From positions 1-14,081 of the forward strand of contig DXDV01000174.1 in assembly GCA_019115345.1 (NCBI GenBank): a stretch of DNA of 14,081 nucleotides, read 5' to 3'. Positions 1 through 5,976 of this stretch are shown piece after piece. Within the stretch, counting starts at the first letter, position 1; every line of letters starts with the position of its first letter. Position numbers and translations under genes: made by a program. The notes beneath the pieces were generated by a model that saw nothing but the letters and a program-made list of their open reading frames with translations, ran no database searches and had not been told where the DNA came from. This stretch comes from Candidatus Intestinimonas stercorigallinarum. GTDB lineage: Bacteria > Bacillota > Clostridia > Oscillospirales > Oscillospiraceae.

Positions 1-1
1 C

Positions 2-520
2 TCCCGGCTGGTGCGGAAGATGCTGGACCTGAGCCGTCTCCAGTCCAGCGAGCGGGTCACCGCCCAGGAGCAGTTCGACATCTGCGAGATGATGCTCCGG
101 GTGCTGGTGAGCCTGGAGACCAAGATCAACGGCAAGCACCTGGACGTGGACACCCAGATCCCCGAGGACCCGGTGGCGGTGTGGGGCGACCCGGACGCCA
201 TCACCCAGGTGTGCTACAACCTGCTGGACAACGCCATCAAGTTCGCCTATGCCGAGAGCACCCTGGGCATCTCTGTGACCACCCGGGCGGGAAAGGCCTA
301 TGTGTCCGTCCGCAACCGGGGGGACACCATCCCGCCGGAGGAGATCCCCCTGGTCTTCGACCGCTTCCACAAGACCGACCGCTCCCGCAGCGAGGACCGG
401 GACGGCGTGGGCCTGGGGCTCTATATCGTCAAGACCATCCTCAACAGCCACAAAGAAAATATTACCGTGACGAGCGAGGACGGCCTCACGGAATTCACCT
501 TCACGCTGACCTTGGCGTGA
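2..520 (+). CDS. Sensor histidine kinase, C-terminal part (5' truncated)
   Basis: This is the ATP-binding end of a two-component sensor kinase; the gene begins before the window. The visible 172 residues contain the end of the dimerisation helix (LVRKMLDLSRLQ) and a complete HATPase_c fold. The N box is CYNLLDNAIKFA, with the ATP-lid region after DTIPPEEIPLVFDRFHKTD and a G2-type motif GVGLGLYIVKTIL. The phosphorylated histidine, sensor domain and any membrane segments lie outside. The kinase phosphorylates a response regulator, probably encoded just upstream (inference). The HtrA-type protease starts 74 bases downstream on the same strand with no terminator between, so the two are probably cotranscribed and the system may sense envelope stress. 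The sensed signal cannot be told from this part. The 3' end is partly repeated downstream (see findings). Confidence 0.93.
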   Translation, partial: SRLVRKMLDLSRLQSSERVTAQEQFDICEMMLRVLVSLETKINGKHLDVDTQIPEDPVAVWGDPDAITQVCYNLLDNAIKFAYAESTLGISVTTRAGKAYVSVRNRGDTIPPEEIPLVFDRFHKTDRSRSEDRDGVGLGLYIVKTILNSHKENITVTSEDGLTEFTFTLTLA

Positions 521-572
521 GGCGGGGGAAACGGCAGGGAATATTTTCTTCACTACGCTGACCCTGGCGTGA
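503..572 (+). repeat. Duplicated 3' end of the kinase gene
   Basis: The 18 bases that end the kinase gene (503-520) recur at 555-572 with one mismatch, stop codon included. Read in its own frame, the second copy encodes a kinase-like tail (FFTTLTLA then stop), but it is out of frame with the kinase and lies between the kinase stop and the protease ribosome binding site. It looks like a remnant of a duplicated or replaced gene end. Confidence 0.6.
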
Positions 573-594
573 AGCGCCTGGACAGGAGGGAGCC

Positions 595-1902
595 ATGTAC
601 CACTACTATTACGACAGCCCCGGCGGGGCGGAGGGGACGCCCGGCCCCACCCCGGACCGGGAGCGCCAGGCAGTTTCCACGCCTGCGCCTGGGGAGGCGG
701 CCGCCCCTGAGGAGGAGACGCCCCGCCCCCGGGGCAAGGTCCGCCGCCGGAGGGAGCACCGCTCCACGGAGCGGGGAGCCGCCCTCTCCCTGCTGGCCCT
801 CACCCTGGTGCTGGGGGGGCTGGCGGTGGTGCTGGCCCTCCAGGCCCGGCCCCTGGACATGACGGCCTGGGCCCCCGCCCAGGAGGCGCCGGAGAACACC
901 CAGACCATGTCGGCGGACCTGGAGCTGGAGCGCTACCCCAACGGGGACGGCACCACCCTCACCCTCCAGGACCGGCCGGAGGGGACGCCCCTCTCCTTCC
1001 AGGAGATCTACCGGCAGGTGAGCCCCTCGGTGGTCTCCATCACCGCCGTCCTGCCCATGGGGGTCTCCCAGGGCACCGGAGTGGTCATGACCGCCGACGG
1101 CTACATCATCACCAACGCCCACGTCATCGAGGGGGCCTTCCGGGCCGACGTCTCCCTGGAGGACGGCCGCAGCTTCCAGGCCAAGCTGGTGGGCAGCGAC
1201 GCGGCCACCGACCTGGCGGTGCTGAAGGTGGAGGCCGAGGACCTGTCTCCCGCTGTCTTCGGAGACTCCGACCAGATGATGGTGGGGGACACGGTGGTGG
1301 CCATCGGCAACCCCATGGGAGAACAGCTCCGGGGCACCATGACCGACGGCATCCTCTCGGCCATCAACCGGGACATGGAGGTGGACGGCAACACCATGAC
1401 CCTCCTCCAGACCACCGCCGCCCTCAACACCGGCAACTCCGGCGGGGCCCTGATCAACGACCAGGGCCAGGTCATCGGCATCACCAACATGAAGCTCATC
1501 TCCAACGTCTCCGACAACGCCCTGGAGGGCCTGGGTTTCGCCATCCCCACCTCCACAGTGAAGCCGGTGGTGGACGCCCTCATCGCTGACGGCGTGGTCA
1601 CTGGCCGTCCCACCCTGGGGGTCACCGTCCGGACCATGTACAGCGCCGAGCAGTCGGCCTACGGCGTGGACCAGGGCCTCATGGTGGTGAGCGTCACCGC
1701 CGGCTCCGGCGCCGAGGGCGTCCTGGAGCCGGGAGACATCCTCCTCACCGCCAACGGGACCGACCTGAACACCATCGACGACCTGATGGCCGTCCGGGAC
1801 GGCCTCCAGGCCGGGGACGCCATCGACTTTGAGGTCCTCCGGGGGGAGGAGCGCTTCACCGCCGCCGTGACCCTTGTGGAGCGGTATCAATTGGAAGAGT
1901 AA
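595..1902 (+). CDS. HtrA/DegP-like membrane-anchored S1C serine protease with PDZ domain
   Basis: A 435-residue envelope protease of the HtrA family, which degrades or refolds misfolded exported proteins. Residues 1-60 are a cytoplasmic, charged, Pro/Arg-rich tail. One membrane segment spans about 62-83 (LSLLALTLVLGGLAVVLAL), placing the rest outside the membrane. The trypsin-like domain covers about 133-325 with the full catalytic triad: His176 in NAHV, Asp206 in ATDLAVLKV and Ser282 in TGNSGGAL. A PDZ domain follows at about 340-430. The start is set by AGGAGG at 584-589, five bases before ATG. It follows a sensor kinase in the same direction and ends at a strong hairpin, so it is probably the last gene of that operon. 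The family is clear; which paralogue (HtrA, HtrB, YyxA-like) cannot be settled. Confidence 0.95.
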   Translation: MYHYYYDSPGGAEGTPGPTPDRERQAVSTPAPGEAAAPEEETPRPRGKVRRRREHRSTERGAALSLLALTLVLGGLAVVLALQARPLDMTAWAPAQEAPENTQTMSADLELERYPNGDGTTLTLQDRPEGTPLSFQEIYRQVSPSVVSITAVLPMGVSQGTGVVMTADGYIITNAHVIEGAFRADVSLEDGRSFQAKLVGSDAATDLAVLKVEAEDLSPAVFGDSDQMMVGDTVVAIGNPMGEQLRGTMTDGILSAINRDMEVDGNTMTLLQTTAALNTGNSGGALINDQGQVIGITNMKLISNVSDNALEGLGFAIPTSTVKPVVDALIADGVVTGRPTLGVTVRTMYSAEQSAYGVDQGLMVVSVTAGSGAEGVLEPGDILLTANGTDLNTIDDLMAVRDGLQAGDAIDFEVLRGEERFTAAVTLVERYQLEE

Positions 1903-1907
1903 AAGCG

Positions 1908-1938
1908 CGCGCCGCTCCGTCATCGACGGAGCGGCGCG
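1908..1938. terminator. Bidirectional terminator between convergent genes
   Basis: A 14-bp perfect stem (1908-1921 with 1925-1938, loop ATC) sits between the stop codons of two convergent genes. On the plus strand it is followed by a TTTTCTT tract; on the minus strand it is followed by CTTTTACT. It can therefore end both the protease transcript and the EIIC-like transcript. Confidence 0.88.
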
Positions 1939-1946
1939 ATGTTTTC

Positions 1947-3053
1947 TTAGTCCAGCTTCAGGTCGCCCTCCTTGATCCAGCCGATCTTTCGGAAGAAGAG
2001 GCCGAAGAGCCAGCACAGCACGGCGGGGAGGACGAAGGAGATGAGGATGAGGCCCGCCCAGTCGAAGGCGGTGGGGACGATGGCCGCGGCGCCGTTGGCC
2101 AGGGCCTTCTCGCTGGGGGAGATCCAGCCTGTCCACACGCCCAGCTGTCCGCACAGGCCGCAGGTGCCCATGCCGGAGTTGATGGGGGCGCCGTTCATCT
2201 CCAGCTTGAACACGCAGGTGGCGATGGGGCCGGTGACGGCGGAGGTGAGGATGGCGGGCAGCCAGATCCTCGGGTTCTTCACGATGTTGGGCATCTGGAG
2301 CATGGAGGTGCCGATGCCCTGGCTCACCAGGCCCCCCCAGCCGTTCTCCCGGAAGGAGAGCACGGCAAAGCCCACCATGTTGGCGCAGCAGCCGGCCACG
2401 GCGGCCCCTCCCGCCAGGCCGGTGAGACCCAGCACCGAGCAGATGGCCGCCGAGGAGATAGGCAGGGTGAGGGCGATGCCCACCAGCACGGACACCAGAA
2501 TGCCCATGAGGAAGGGCTGCAGCTCGGTGGTGCGCATGATGAGCTGGCCGAAGGCGTCGGCCGCGCCGCCGATGGGAGGTGCGATGACCCAGGCCGCCCC
2601 GATCCCCACCAGGATGGTGACGATGGGGGTCACCAGGATGTCCACCTTGGTCTCCTTGCTCACCGCCTTGCCGAACTCGGCGGCGATGATGGCCACAAAG
2701 AGCACCGCCAGGGGCCCTCCCGCCCCGCCCAGGGCGTTGCAGGCGTAGCCCACCGTGACCAGGGAGAAGAGGACCAGGGGCGGGGCCTGGAGGGCGTAGC
2801 CGATGGCCACCGCCATGGCCGGGCCGCTCATAAAGGAGGCCAGGCCGCCCACCGTATAACCCACCTCGTTGATGGTGATGATCTGGGCCGTCAGAAAGCC
2901 GATGCCGAACTGGGTGCCCAGGGTGTTCAGAATGGTGCCGATGAGCAGGGAACAAAAGAGGCCCTGGGCCATGGCCCCCAGGGCGTCGATGCCGTACCGC
3001 CGGGCCGAGATCACGATGTTTTTCCGCTGGAGGAAGCCTCTCAAACCTTCCAT
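1947..3053 (-). CDS. PfoR-like / PTS EIIC_2-family membrane protein
   Basis: A 368-residue polytopic membrane protein of the PTS_EIIC_2 family (PfoR-like, COG3641 type). The N-terminus QRKNIVISARRYGIDALGAM, the Gly-rich GGAGGPLAVLF near residue 110 and NGAPINSGMGTCGLCGQLG near residue 295 look characteristic of that family. About nine or ten hydrophobic segments are visible. No EIIA, EIIB or sugar enzyme gene is nearby, so a phosphotransferase role is doubtful. The ATG has an AAGGAG-type site at 3064-3070. A promoter and palindrome lie just upstream, and the NAD repressor gene niaR is the next gene upstream on the same strand. Niacin-regulated transport is therefore a reasonable hypothesis. 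Family membership is well supported; substrate and function are inference. Confidence 0.85.
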   Translation of the reverse strand: MEGLRGFLQRKNIVISARRYGIDALGAMAQGLFCSLLIGTILNTLGTQFGIGFLTAQIITINEVGYTVGGLASFMSGPAMAVAIGYALQAPPLVLFSLVTVGYACNALGGAGGPLAVLFVAIIAAEFGKAVSKETKVDILVTPIVTILVGIGAAWVIAPPIGGAADAFGQLIMRTTELQPFLMGILVSVLVGIALTLPISSAAICSVLGLTGLAGGAAVAGCCANMVGFAVLSFRENGWGGLVSQGIGTSMLQMPNIVKNPRIWLPAILTSAVTGPIATCVFKLEMNGAPINSGMGTCGLCGQLGVWTGWISPSEKALANGAAAIVPTAFDWAGLILISFVLPAVLCWLFGLFFRKIGWIKEGDLKLD

Positions 3054-3086
3054 ATCCGCGCTAGCTCCTTCTCTCTCAATGATGTC

Positions 3087-3113
3087 TGGATAGGTGTCTT
3101 GACACTTGGATAG
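3087..3113. promoter_or_regulatory. Operator-like palindrome, possible NiaR site
   Basis: A perfect palindrome GTGTCTTGACAC at 3094-3105 covers about +3 to +14 of the predicted transcript. It is flanked by a direct repeat TGGATAG at 3087-3093 and 3107-3113, spaced 20 bp. Its position fits a repressor site that blocks the PfoR-like promoter. The nearest repressor gene is niaR. The assignment to NiaR is inference; I did not compare it with a verified NiaR motif. Confidence 0.5.
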
Positions 3114-3114
3114 T

Positions 3115-3142
3115 ATTATAGCGGCCCGTGGGGAAAAGTCAA
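3115..3142 (-). promoter_or_regulatory. Promoter of the PfoR-like gene
   Basis: On the minus strand a -35 box TTGACT (3137-3142) and a consensus -10 box TATAAT (3115-3120) are separated by 16 bases. The start site would be near 3108, giving a leader of about 55 bases before the ATG at 3053. The -35 box lies inside the first copy of the 47-bp repeat described below. Confidence 0.72.
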
Positions 3143-3376
3143 GGACTTTTCCTCGCGGGCCGGCTCATGCTGCCGAAAAAGCGGTACCACGCGAAATAAG
3201 CCACGGGGGAAAAGTGTGAAAGGGGGGCGGTGAGCCCCCACTTTCGCGTGTAGTCAGGAACTTTTTCGATGAAATCGAAAAAGTCAGCAGCTTGTCGAAA
3301 AAGCCAAGCAGGGCTTTTTCGACAAGCTGTAGCGGCCCGTGGGGAAAAGTCAAGGACTTTTCCACGCGGGCCGGCT
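3119..3376. repeat. Palindrome-rich intergenic repeat cluster between niaR and the PfoR-like gene
   Basis: This gene-free gap is built from repeats. A 47-bp unit occurs twice as a direct repeat (3119-3165 and 3330-3376) with one mismatch; each copy is an imperfect palindrome centred on GGAAAAGTCAAGGACTTTTCC-like arms. Between them are a long-range stem (3188-3196 with 3242-3250) enclosing a GC hairpin (3223-3239), an 11-bp stem (3260-3270 with 3274-3284) and a 17-bp perfect stem (3289-3305 with 3312-3328). The 13-mer at 3288-3300 recurs at 7307-7319, so parts of the unit are dispersed. A 66-codon minus-strand frame across it is a by-product of the repeats. Confidence 0.72.
3289..3328 (-). terminator. 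Hairpin, probable terminator of birA-niaR
   Basis: A 17-bp perfect stem with a 6-base loop lies about 60 bases past the niaR stop on the minus strand. The 3' arm of the minus-strand transcript contains a run of five U, followed by GACAAGCU rather than a clean U tract. It would plausibly stop or stabilise the birA-niaR message; it is also part of the repeat cluster. Confidence 0.45.
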
Positions 3377-3386
3377 TTGACGCTGT

Positions 3387-3899
3387 TCAGGTGAGGAGGA
3401 TGCCCGCCTCGCTGAGGGCCTGGGTCACCCGGCGGAAGGCCCCCTCGTCGGGGCAGCGCAGGGTGTGGAGGTGGATGCCCCCGGTGAGATCGGAGAGGGG
3501 TTTTGCCCCATTGGTAACTACTTTTTGTATAAATTCAGATACATCATACCGGCTGGATAGGTTCAGCTGGCCCACCAGCTGGCCGTAGACCCGGTGCTCC
3601 ACGATGACGTTGACCACGGTGCAGCCGTTGTCCACCATGATGTTGAGCTCGTCGGCCATGTCCTCCAGGGTGGTGTGGCGGCAGGCCACCGTCCGCTCCT
3701 CCCCGGAGGTCCCCCGCTCCAGCACGTAGCCCCGGGGGGTGGCGGTGATGTCCTTTCCCGCCGCCCGCAGGAGGGCGATGTCCCCCACGATGATCTGGCG
3801 GCTCACCGACAGGGTGCGGGCCAGGGCGGCGGCGCTCACCGGCCCCTCCGCCCCCTCCAGCAGCTCCATCAGCCTTTCCCGCCGTGTTCCCGCGTTCAT
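3387..3899 (-). CDS. niaR: NiaR-type transcriptional repressor of NAD biosynthesis (HTH_11 plus 3H domain)
   Basis: A 170-residue cytoplasmic repressor of niacin uptake and NAD synthesis genes that uses nicotinate as corepressor (family knowledge). Residues about 5-60 form an HTH_11 winged helix, with VSAAALARTLSVSRQIIVGD as the DNA-binding helix-turn-helix. Residues about 70-168 form the 3H ligand and metal domain, with conserved histidines at 75 (CRHTT), 102 (VEHRVYG), 143 and 145 (GGIHLHTL). I chose the ATG at 3899 because GGGAGG lies six bases ahead. An in-frame ATG at 3923 would add eight residues, but no comparable site precedes it. It follows birA by 16 bases and is cotranscribed with it. 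No nad genes are in the window; the adjacent PfoR-like gene is the best local target. Confidence 0.92.
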   Translation of the reverse strand: MNAGTRRERLMELLEGAEGPVSAAALARTLSVSRQIIVGDIALLRAAGKDITATPRGYVLERGTSGEERTVACRHTTLEDMADELNIMVDNGCTVVNVIVEHRVYGQLVGQLNLSSRYDVSEFIQKVVTNGAKPLSDLTGGIHLHTLRCPDEGAFRRVTQALSEAGILLT

Positions 3900-3915
3900 A
3901 TGGGTCCTCCCTTCC

Positions 3916-4911
3916 TCAGACATAGCCCAGCAGCCCCCGCACCGACACCTCGCCGGCGGTCACCGTCCGCTCCGTCCCGTCGGGCAGGCGGCAGACCAGG
4001 GAGAAATCGTCGTCCACCCCCTGGGCAAAGGCGGGGGTCCGGCTGCCGTCGGCCCCCACCAGGGCCACCTCCCGGCCGGTGGTGACGCACCGGCGGCGGT
4101 ATTCGGCCAGGTACGCCGCCTTCCCCTGGGGGAAGGCGGCGTACATCTCATCCAGGGCGGCCAGGAGGTGGACGGCCAGCTCCGCCCGGCGGACCGGACG
4201 GCCCAGGGCCTGGGTGAGGGAGACGGCCGTGGGGGCCAGGTCGGGACCGAAGTCGGCCTCGGTCTGGCCCACGTTGATCCCCACCCCCAGCACCACCGCC
4301 ACCGCCGCGGCGCTCTCGGCCTCGAATTCCAGCTCGGTGAGGATGCCGCAGAGCTTTTTGCCGTTTAAAATGATGTCGTTGGTCCACTTGATGCCGCAGG
4401 TGAGGCCGCAGCAGGCCTCCACCGCCCGGCACACCGCCACCGCCGTCCAGGCGGTGAGCTGGCTGAGGGCCTCCAGGGGGACCTGGGGCCGGAGGAGGAC
4501 GGAGCAGAAGAGCCCCTTCCCCTTCAGGGACTGGAAGGCGTTCCCCCGGCGGCCCCGGCCCGCCGTCTGCTCGTCGGAGAGGACGGCCAGACCCTCGGGG
4601 GCGCCCCCAGCCGCCCGGCGCTTGACCTCGCTGTTGGTGGAGTCCACCGTGTCCAGGCAGACCACCGTCCGGCCCACCAGCCGGCCGCGCAGGGCGGCGG
4701 CGAGTTCCCCGGGCCGCAGGTCGTCGGGGGCGGCGGAGAGGCGGTAGCCCCGGTTGGGGGCGGAGACGATCTCATAGCCCTCCCGGCGCAGGGTCTCCAC
4801 CGCCTTCCACACCGCCGCCCGGCTCACCCCCAGGCGGCGGCTCATCTCCTCCCCGGAGCGGTAGGCCCCCGGCTCGGAGCGCAGCAGGGCCAGGATCTCG
4901 TCCTGAAGCAT
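3916..4911 (-). CDS. birA: Bifunctional biotin--[acetyl-CoA-carboxylase] ligase / biotin repressor
   Basis: A 331-residue group II BirA. It activates biotin to biotinyl-AMP, transfers it to biotin-dependent carboxylases, and represses biotin genes when holoenzyme accumulates. Residues 1-60 are a winged helix (EEMSRRLGVSRAAVWKAVETL). The catalytic domain shows DSTNSEVKRRA near 90, the adenylate loop GRGRRG at 118-123, KWTNDI at 175-180 with the catalytic lysine, and GVGINVGQ near 210. The C-terminal SH3-like domain follows about 285. The start at 4911 has AAAGGA about ten bases upstream; an upstream ATG at 4953 would begin nearly at the predicted transcription start. It is divergent from bioY, whose leader carries an inverted repeat suited to BirA binding. 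Confidence 0.95.
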   Translation of the reverse strand: MLQDEILALLRSEPGAYRSGEEMSRRLGVSRAAVWKAVETLRREGYEIVSAPNRGYRLSAAPDDLRPGELAAALRGRLVGRTVVCLDTVDSTNSEVKRRAAGGAPEGLAVLSDEQTAGRGRRGNAFQSLKGKGLFCSVLLRPQVPLEALSQLTAWTAVAVCRAVEACCGLTCGIKWTNDIILNGKKLCGILTELEFEAESAAAVAVVLGVGINVGQTEADFGPDLAPTAVSLTQALGRPVRRAELAVHLLAALDEMYAAFPQGKAAYLAEYRRRCVTTGREVALVGADGSRTPAFAQGVDDDFSLVCRLPDGTERTVTAGEVSVRGLLGYV

Positions 4912-4964
4912 GGCGACACGTCCTTTCCATTCCAGTGTGCGCGGAGCGCGCATCCGCAGCTATG

Positions 4965-4993
4965 ATTATACCCTCCACCGCCCAAATGGTCAA
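4965..4993 (-). promoter_or_regulatory. birA promoter
   Basis: On the minus strand TTGACC (4988-4993) and TATAAT (4965-4970) are separated by 17 bases, a near-consensus sigma-A promoter. Transcription would start near 4958, about 47 bases before the chosen birA start. The inverted repeat at 5035-5067 lies more than 40 bases upstream of this -35 box, so direct autoregulation of birA is not obvious. Confidence 0.7.
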
Positions 4994-5010
4994 CCGGCGA
5001 GAAAAAAAGG

Positions 5011-5039
5011 TTTACAAATGGCGGGAGACGTGGTATCGT
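5011..5039 (+). promoter_or_regulatory. bioY promoter
   Basis: TTTACA (5011-5016) and TATCGT (5034-5039) with a 17-base spacer form a moderate sigma-A promoter. The -10 box overlaps the left arm of the BirA-type operator, a layout suited to repression. The -10 hexamer is imperfect, so the exact position is uncertain. Confidence 0.5.
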
Positions 5040-5067
5040 AAACCAAAGTGAAAATTAAGTTTACGAT
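5035..5067. promoter_or_regulatory. BirA-type operator of bioY
   Basis: ATCGTAAAC (5035-5043) and GTTTACGAT (5059-5067) form a perfect 9-bp inverted repeat with a 15-base spacer. Known BirA operators are two GTAAAC/GTTAAC-like arms with a spacer of about 14-16, so shape, arm sequence and place beside birA and bioY all fit. It covers the -10 region through to the bioY ribosome binding site. A third half-site, GTTTAC at 5010-5015, overlaps the -35 box. Confidence 0.8.
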
Positions 5068-5081
5068 TGGAGCGAATGACC

Positions 5082-5621
5082 ATGGGCGGAAAGACGCGGA
5101 TGCTGGCCCTGGCCGCCCTCTTTGCCGTGGTGACGGCGGCGGCCAACTTCATCAAAATTCCCGTGGGGGTGGTCCCCATCACCCTCCTCTACTTTGCCAC
5201 CGCCCTCTCGGGGGCGCTGCTGGGGCCCAAGTGGGGGGCGGTGTCCCAGGGGGTGTATGTGGCCTTGGGGCTGGTGGGCCTGCCCATCTTCACCGGCGGC
5301 GGGGGACTGGGGTACGTCCTCCAGCCCAGCTTCGGCTTTCTGCTGGGGCTCGTCCCCGCCGCCTGGACGGTGGGGATGCTGAGCCGGGGGGAGCCGGGCC
5401 CGGTCCGGGTGGCTCTGTCCGCCCTGGCGGGGCTGGGGGTGCTCTATCTGGTGGGGCTGCCCTACATGTGGCTCATCCTCAACGTGTACCTGGGCAGGGG
5501 GATGGACCTCCCCGCCCTCTTGTGGAGCGGGATGCTCCTCTTCCTCCCCGGGGACGCCCTGAAGATCGCCGGGGTGACGGCGGTCTACCGCCCCCTCCGC
5601 CGGGGACTGGCCCGGCGCTGA
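5082..5621 (+). CDS. bioY: Biotin transporter BioY (ECF S component)
   Basis: A 179-residue integral membrane protein that binds biotin as the substrate-specific subunit of an energy-coupling factor transporter; the EcfA/EcfT module must be encoded elsewhere. About six hydrophobic segments are visible, and the family hallmark GGGGLGYVLQPSFGFLLG lies at about residues 72-90. The length is normal. Several starts are possible in one frame: TTG at 5067, ATG at 5076 and ATG at 5082. I chose 5082 because GGAG at 5069-5072 sits nine bases ahead, whereas it is too close to 5076. It is alone in its transcript, divergent from birA and controlled by the operator described above. The absence of biotin synthesis genes suggests uptake or salvage here (inference). 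Confidence 0.93.
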   Translation: MGGKTRMLALAALFAVVTAAANFIKIPVGVVPITLLYFATALSGALLGPKWGAVSQGVYVALGLVGLPIFTGGGGLGYVLQPSFGFLLGLVPAAWTVGMLSRGEPGPVRVALSALAGLGVLYLVGLPYMWLILNVYLGRGMDLPALLWSGMLLFLPGDALKIAGVTAVYRPLRRGLARR

Positions 5622-5623
5622 GG

Positions 5624-5652
5624 GCATATCCCGGCCCGCCGGCGCATAGACT
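5624..5652 (+). promoter_or_regulatory. Sigma-E-type sporulation promoter for yabP-yabQ
   Basis: GCATATC (5624-5630) and CATAGACT (5645-5652) are separated by 14 bases. They match the known sigma-E pattern (KMATATT, 14-15 bases, CATANANT) at six of seven and all specified positions. Transcription would start near 5659, about 24 bases before yabP. The match agrees with mother-cell expression of yabP and yabQ in sporulating Firmicutes. Confidence 0.7.
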
Positions 5653-5682
5653 GGTGGCAGTTCTGGGAAAGGCGGGAGAGCC

Positions 5683-5973
5683 ATGCAATATGAGGAGAAG
5701 CGCCCCCGGCAGGAGGCGGCGGACCACCACCTGATCCTGGAGGGGCGGGCCTCCCTCTCGGTGTCGGGGGTGGAGGAGGTGGAGAGCTTCGACGAGAACG
5801 CCATCGTCGCCCGCACCGCCCTGGGCACCCTGGTGGTCCGGGGGCGGGAGCTCCACATCGAAAAGCTGAGCCTGGACGGGGGAGACCTGCGGGTGGAGGG
5901 GATGGTGGACTCCCTCACCTACGAGGACGACGGCGGCGTCCGGGGCGGGTTCCTGGCCCGGCTGTTCCGGTAG
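5683..5973 (+). CDS. yabP: Sporulation protein YabP
   Basis: A 96-residue YabP/YqfC-family protein made in the mother cell during spore formation and needed, with YabQ, for the spore cortex (knowledge from Bacillus). The sequence shows the family pattern: HHLILEGRASLSVSGVEEVESFDE near the start, then TALGTLVVRGRELHIEKLSLDGGDLRVEGMVDSL-type beta strands. The C-terminus (GGFLARLFR) is short and basic. Length is typical. The ATG is preceded by GGGAG at a short five- to six-base spacing. A sigma-E-like promoter lies just upstream, and yabQ follows after three bases, suggesting translational coupling. Confidence 0.93.
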   Translation: MQYEEKRPRQEAADHHLILEGRASLSVSGVEEVESFDENAIVARTALGTLVVRGRELHIEKLSLDGGDLRVEGMVDSLTYEDDGGVRGGFLARLFR

Positions 5974-5976
5974 GCC

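Noticed and set aside
553..2955. 800-codon open frame on the minus strand
   Set aside because: It lies opposite the HtrA gene, crosses the terminator and shares the strand of the PfoR-like gene in another frame. Its composition (runs of Gly, His, Arg, Pro) is typical of GC-rich shadow frames.
1947..3053. Complete sugar phosphotransferase system
   Set aside because: Only an EIIC-like membrane protein is present. No EIIA, EIIB, HPr or sugar enzyme gene is nearby, so a PTS locus is not supported.
3165..3365. 66-codon frame on the minus strand in the niaR downstream gap
   Set aside because: It is made wholly of hairpin and direct-repeat sequence, has no ribosome binding site and resembles no protein family.
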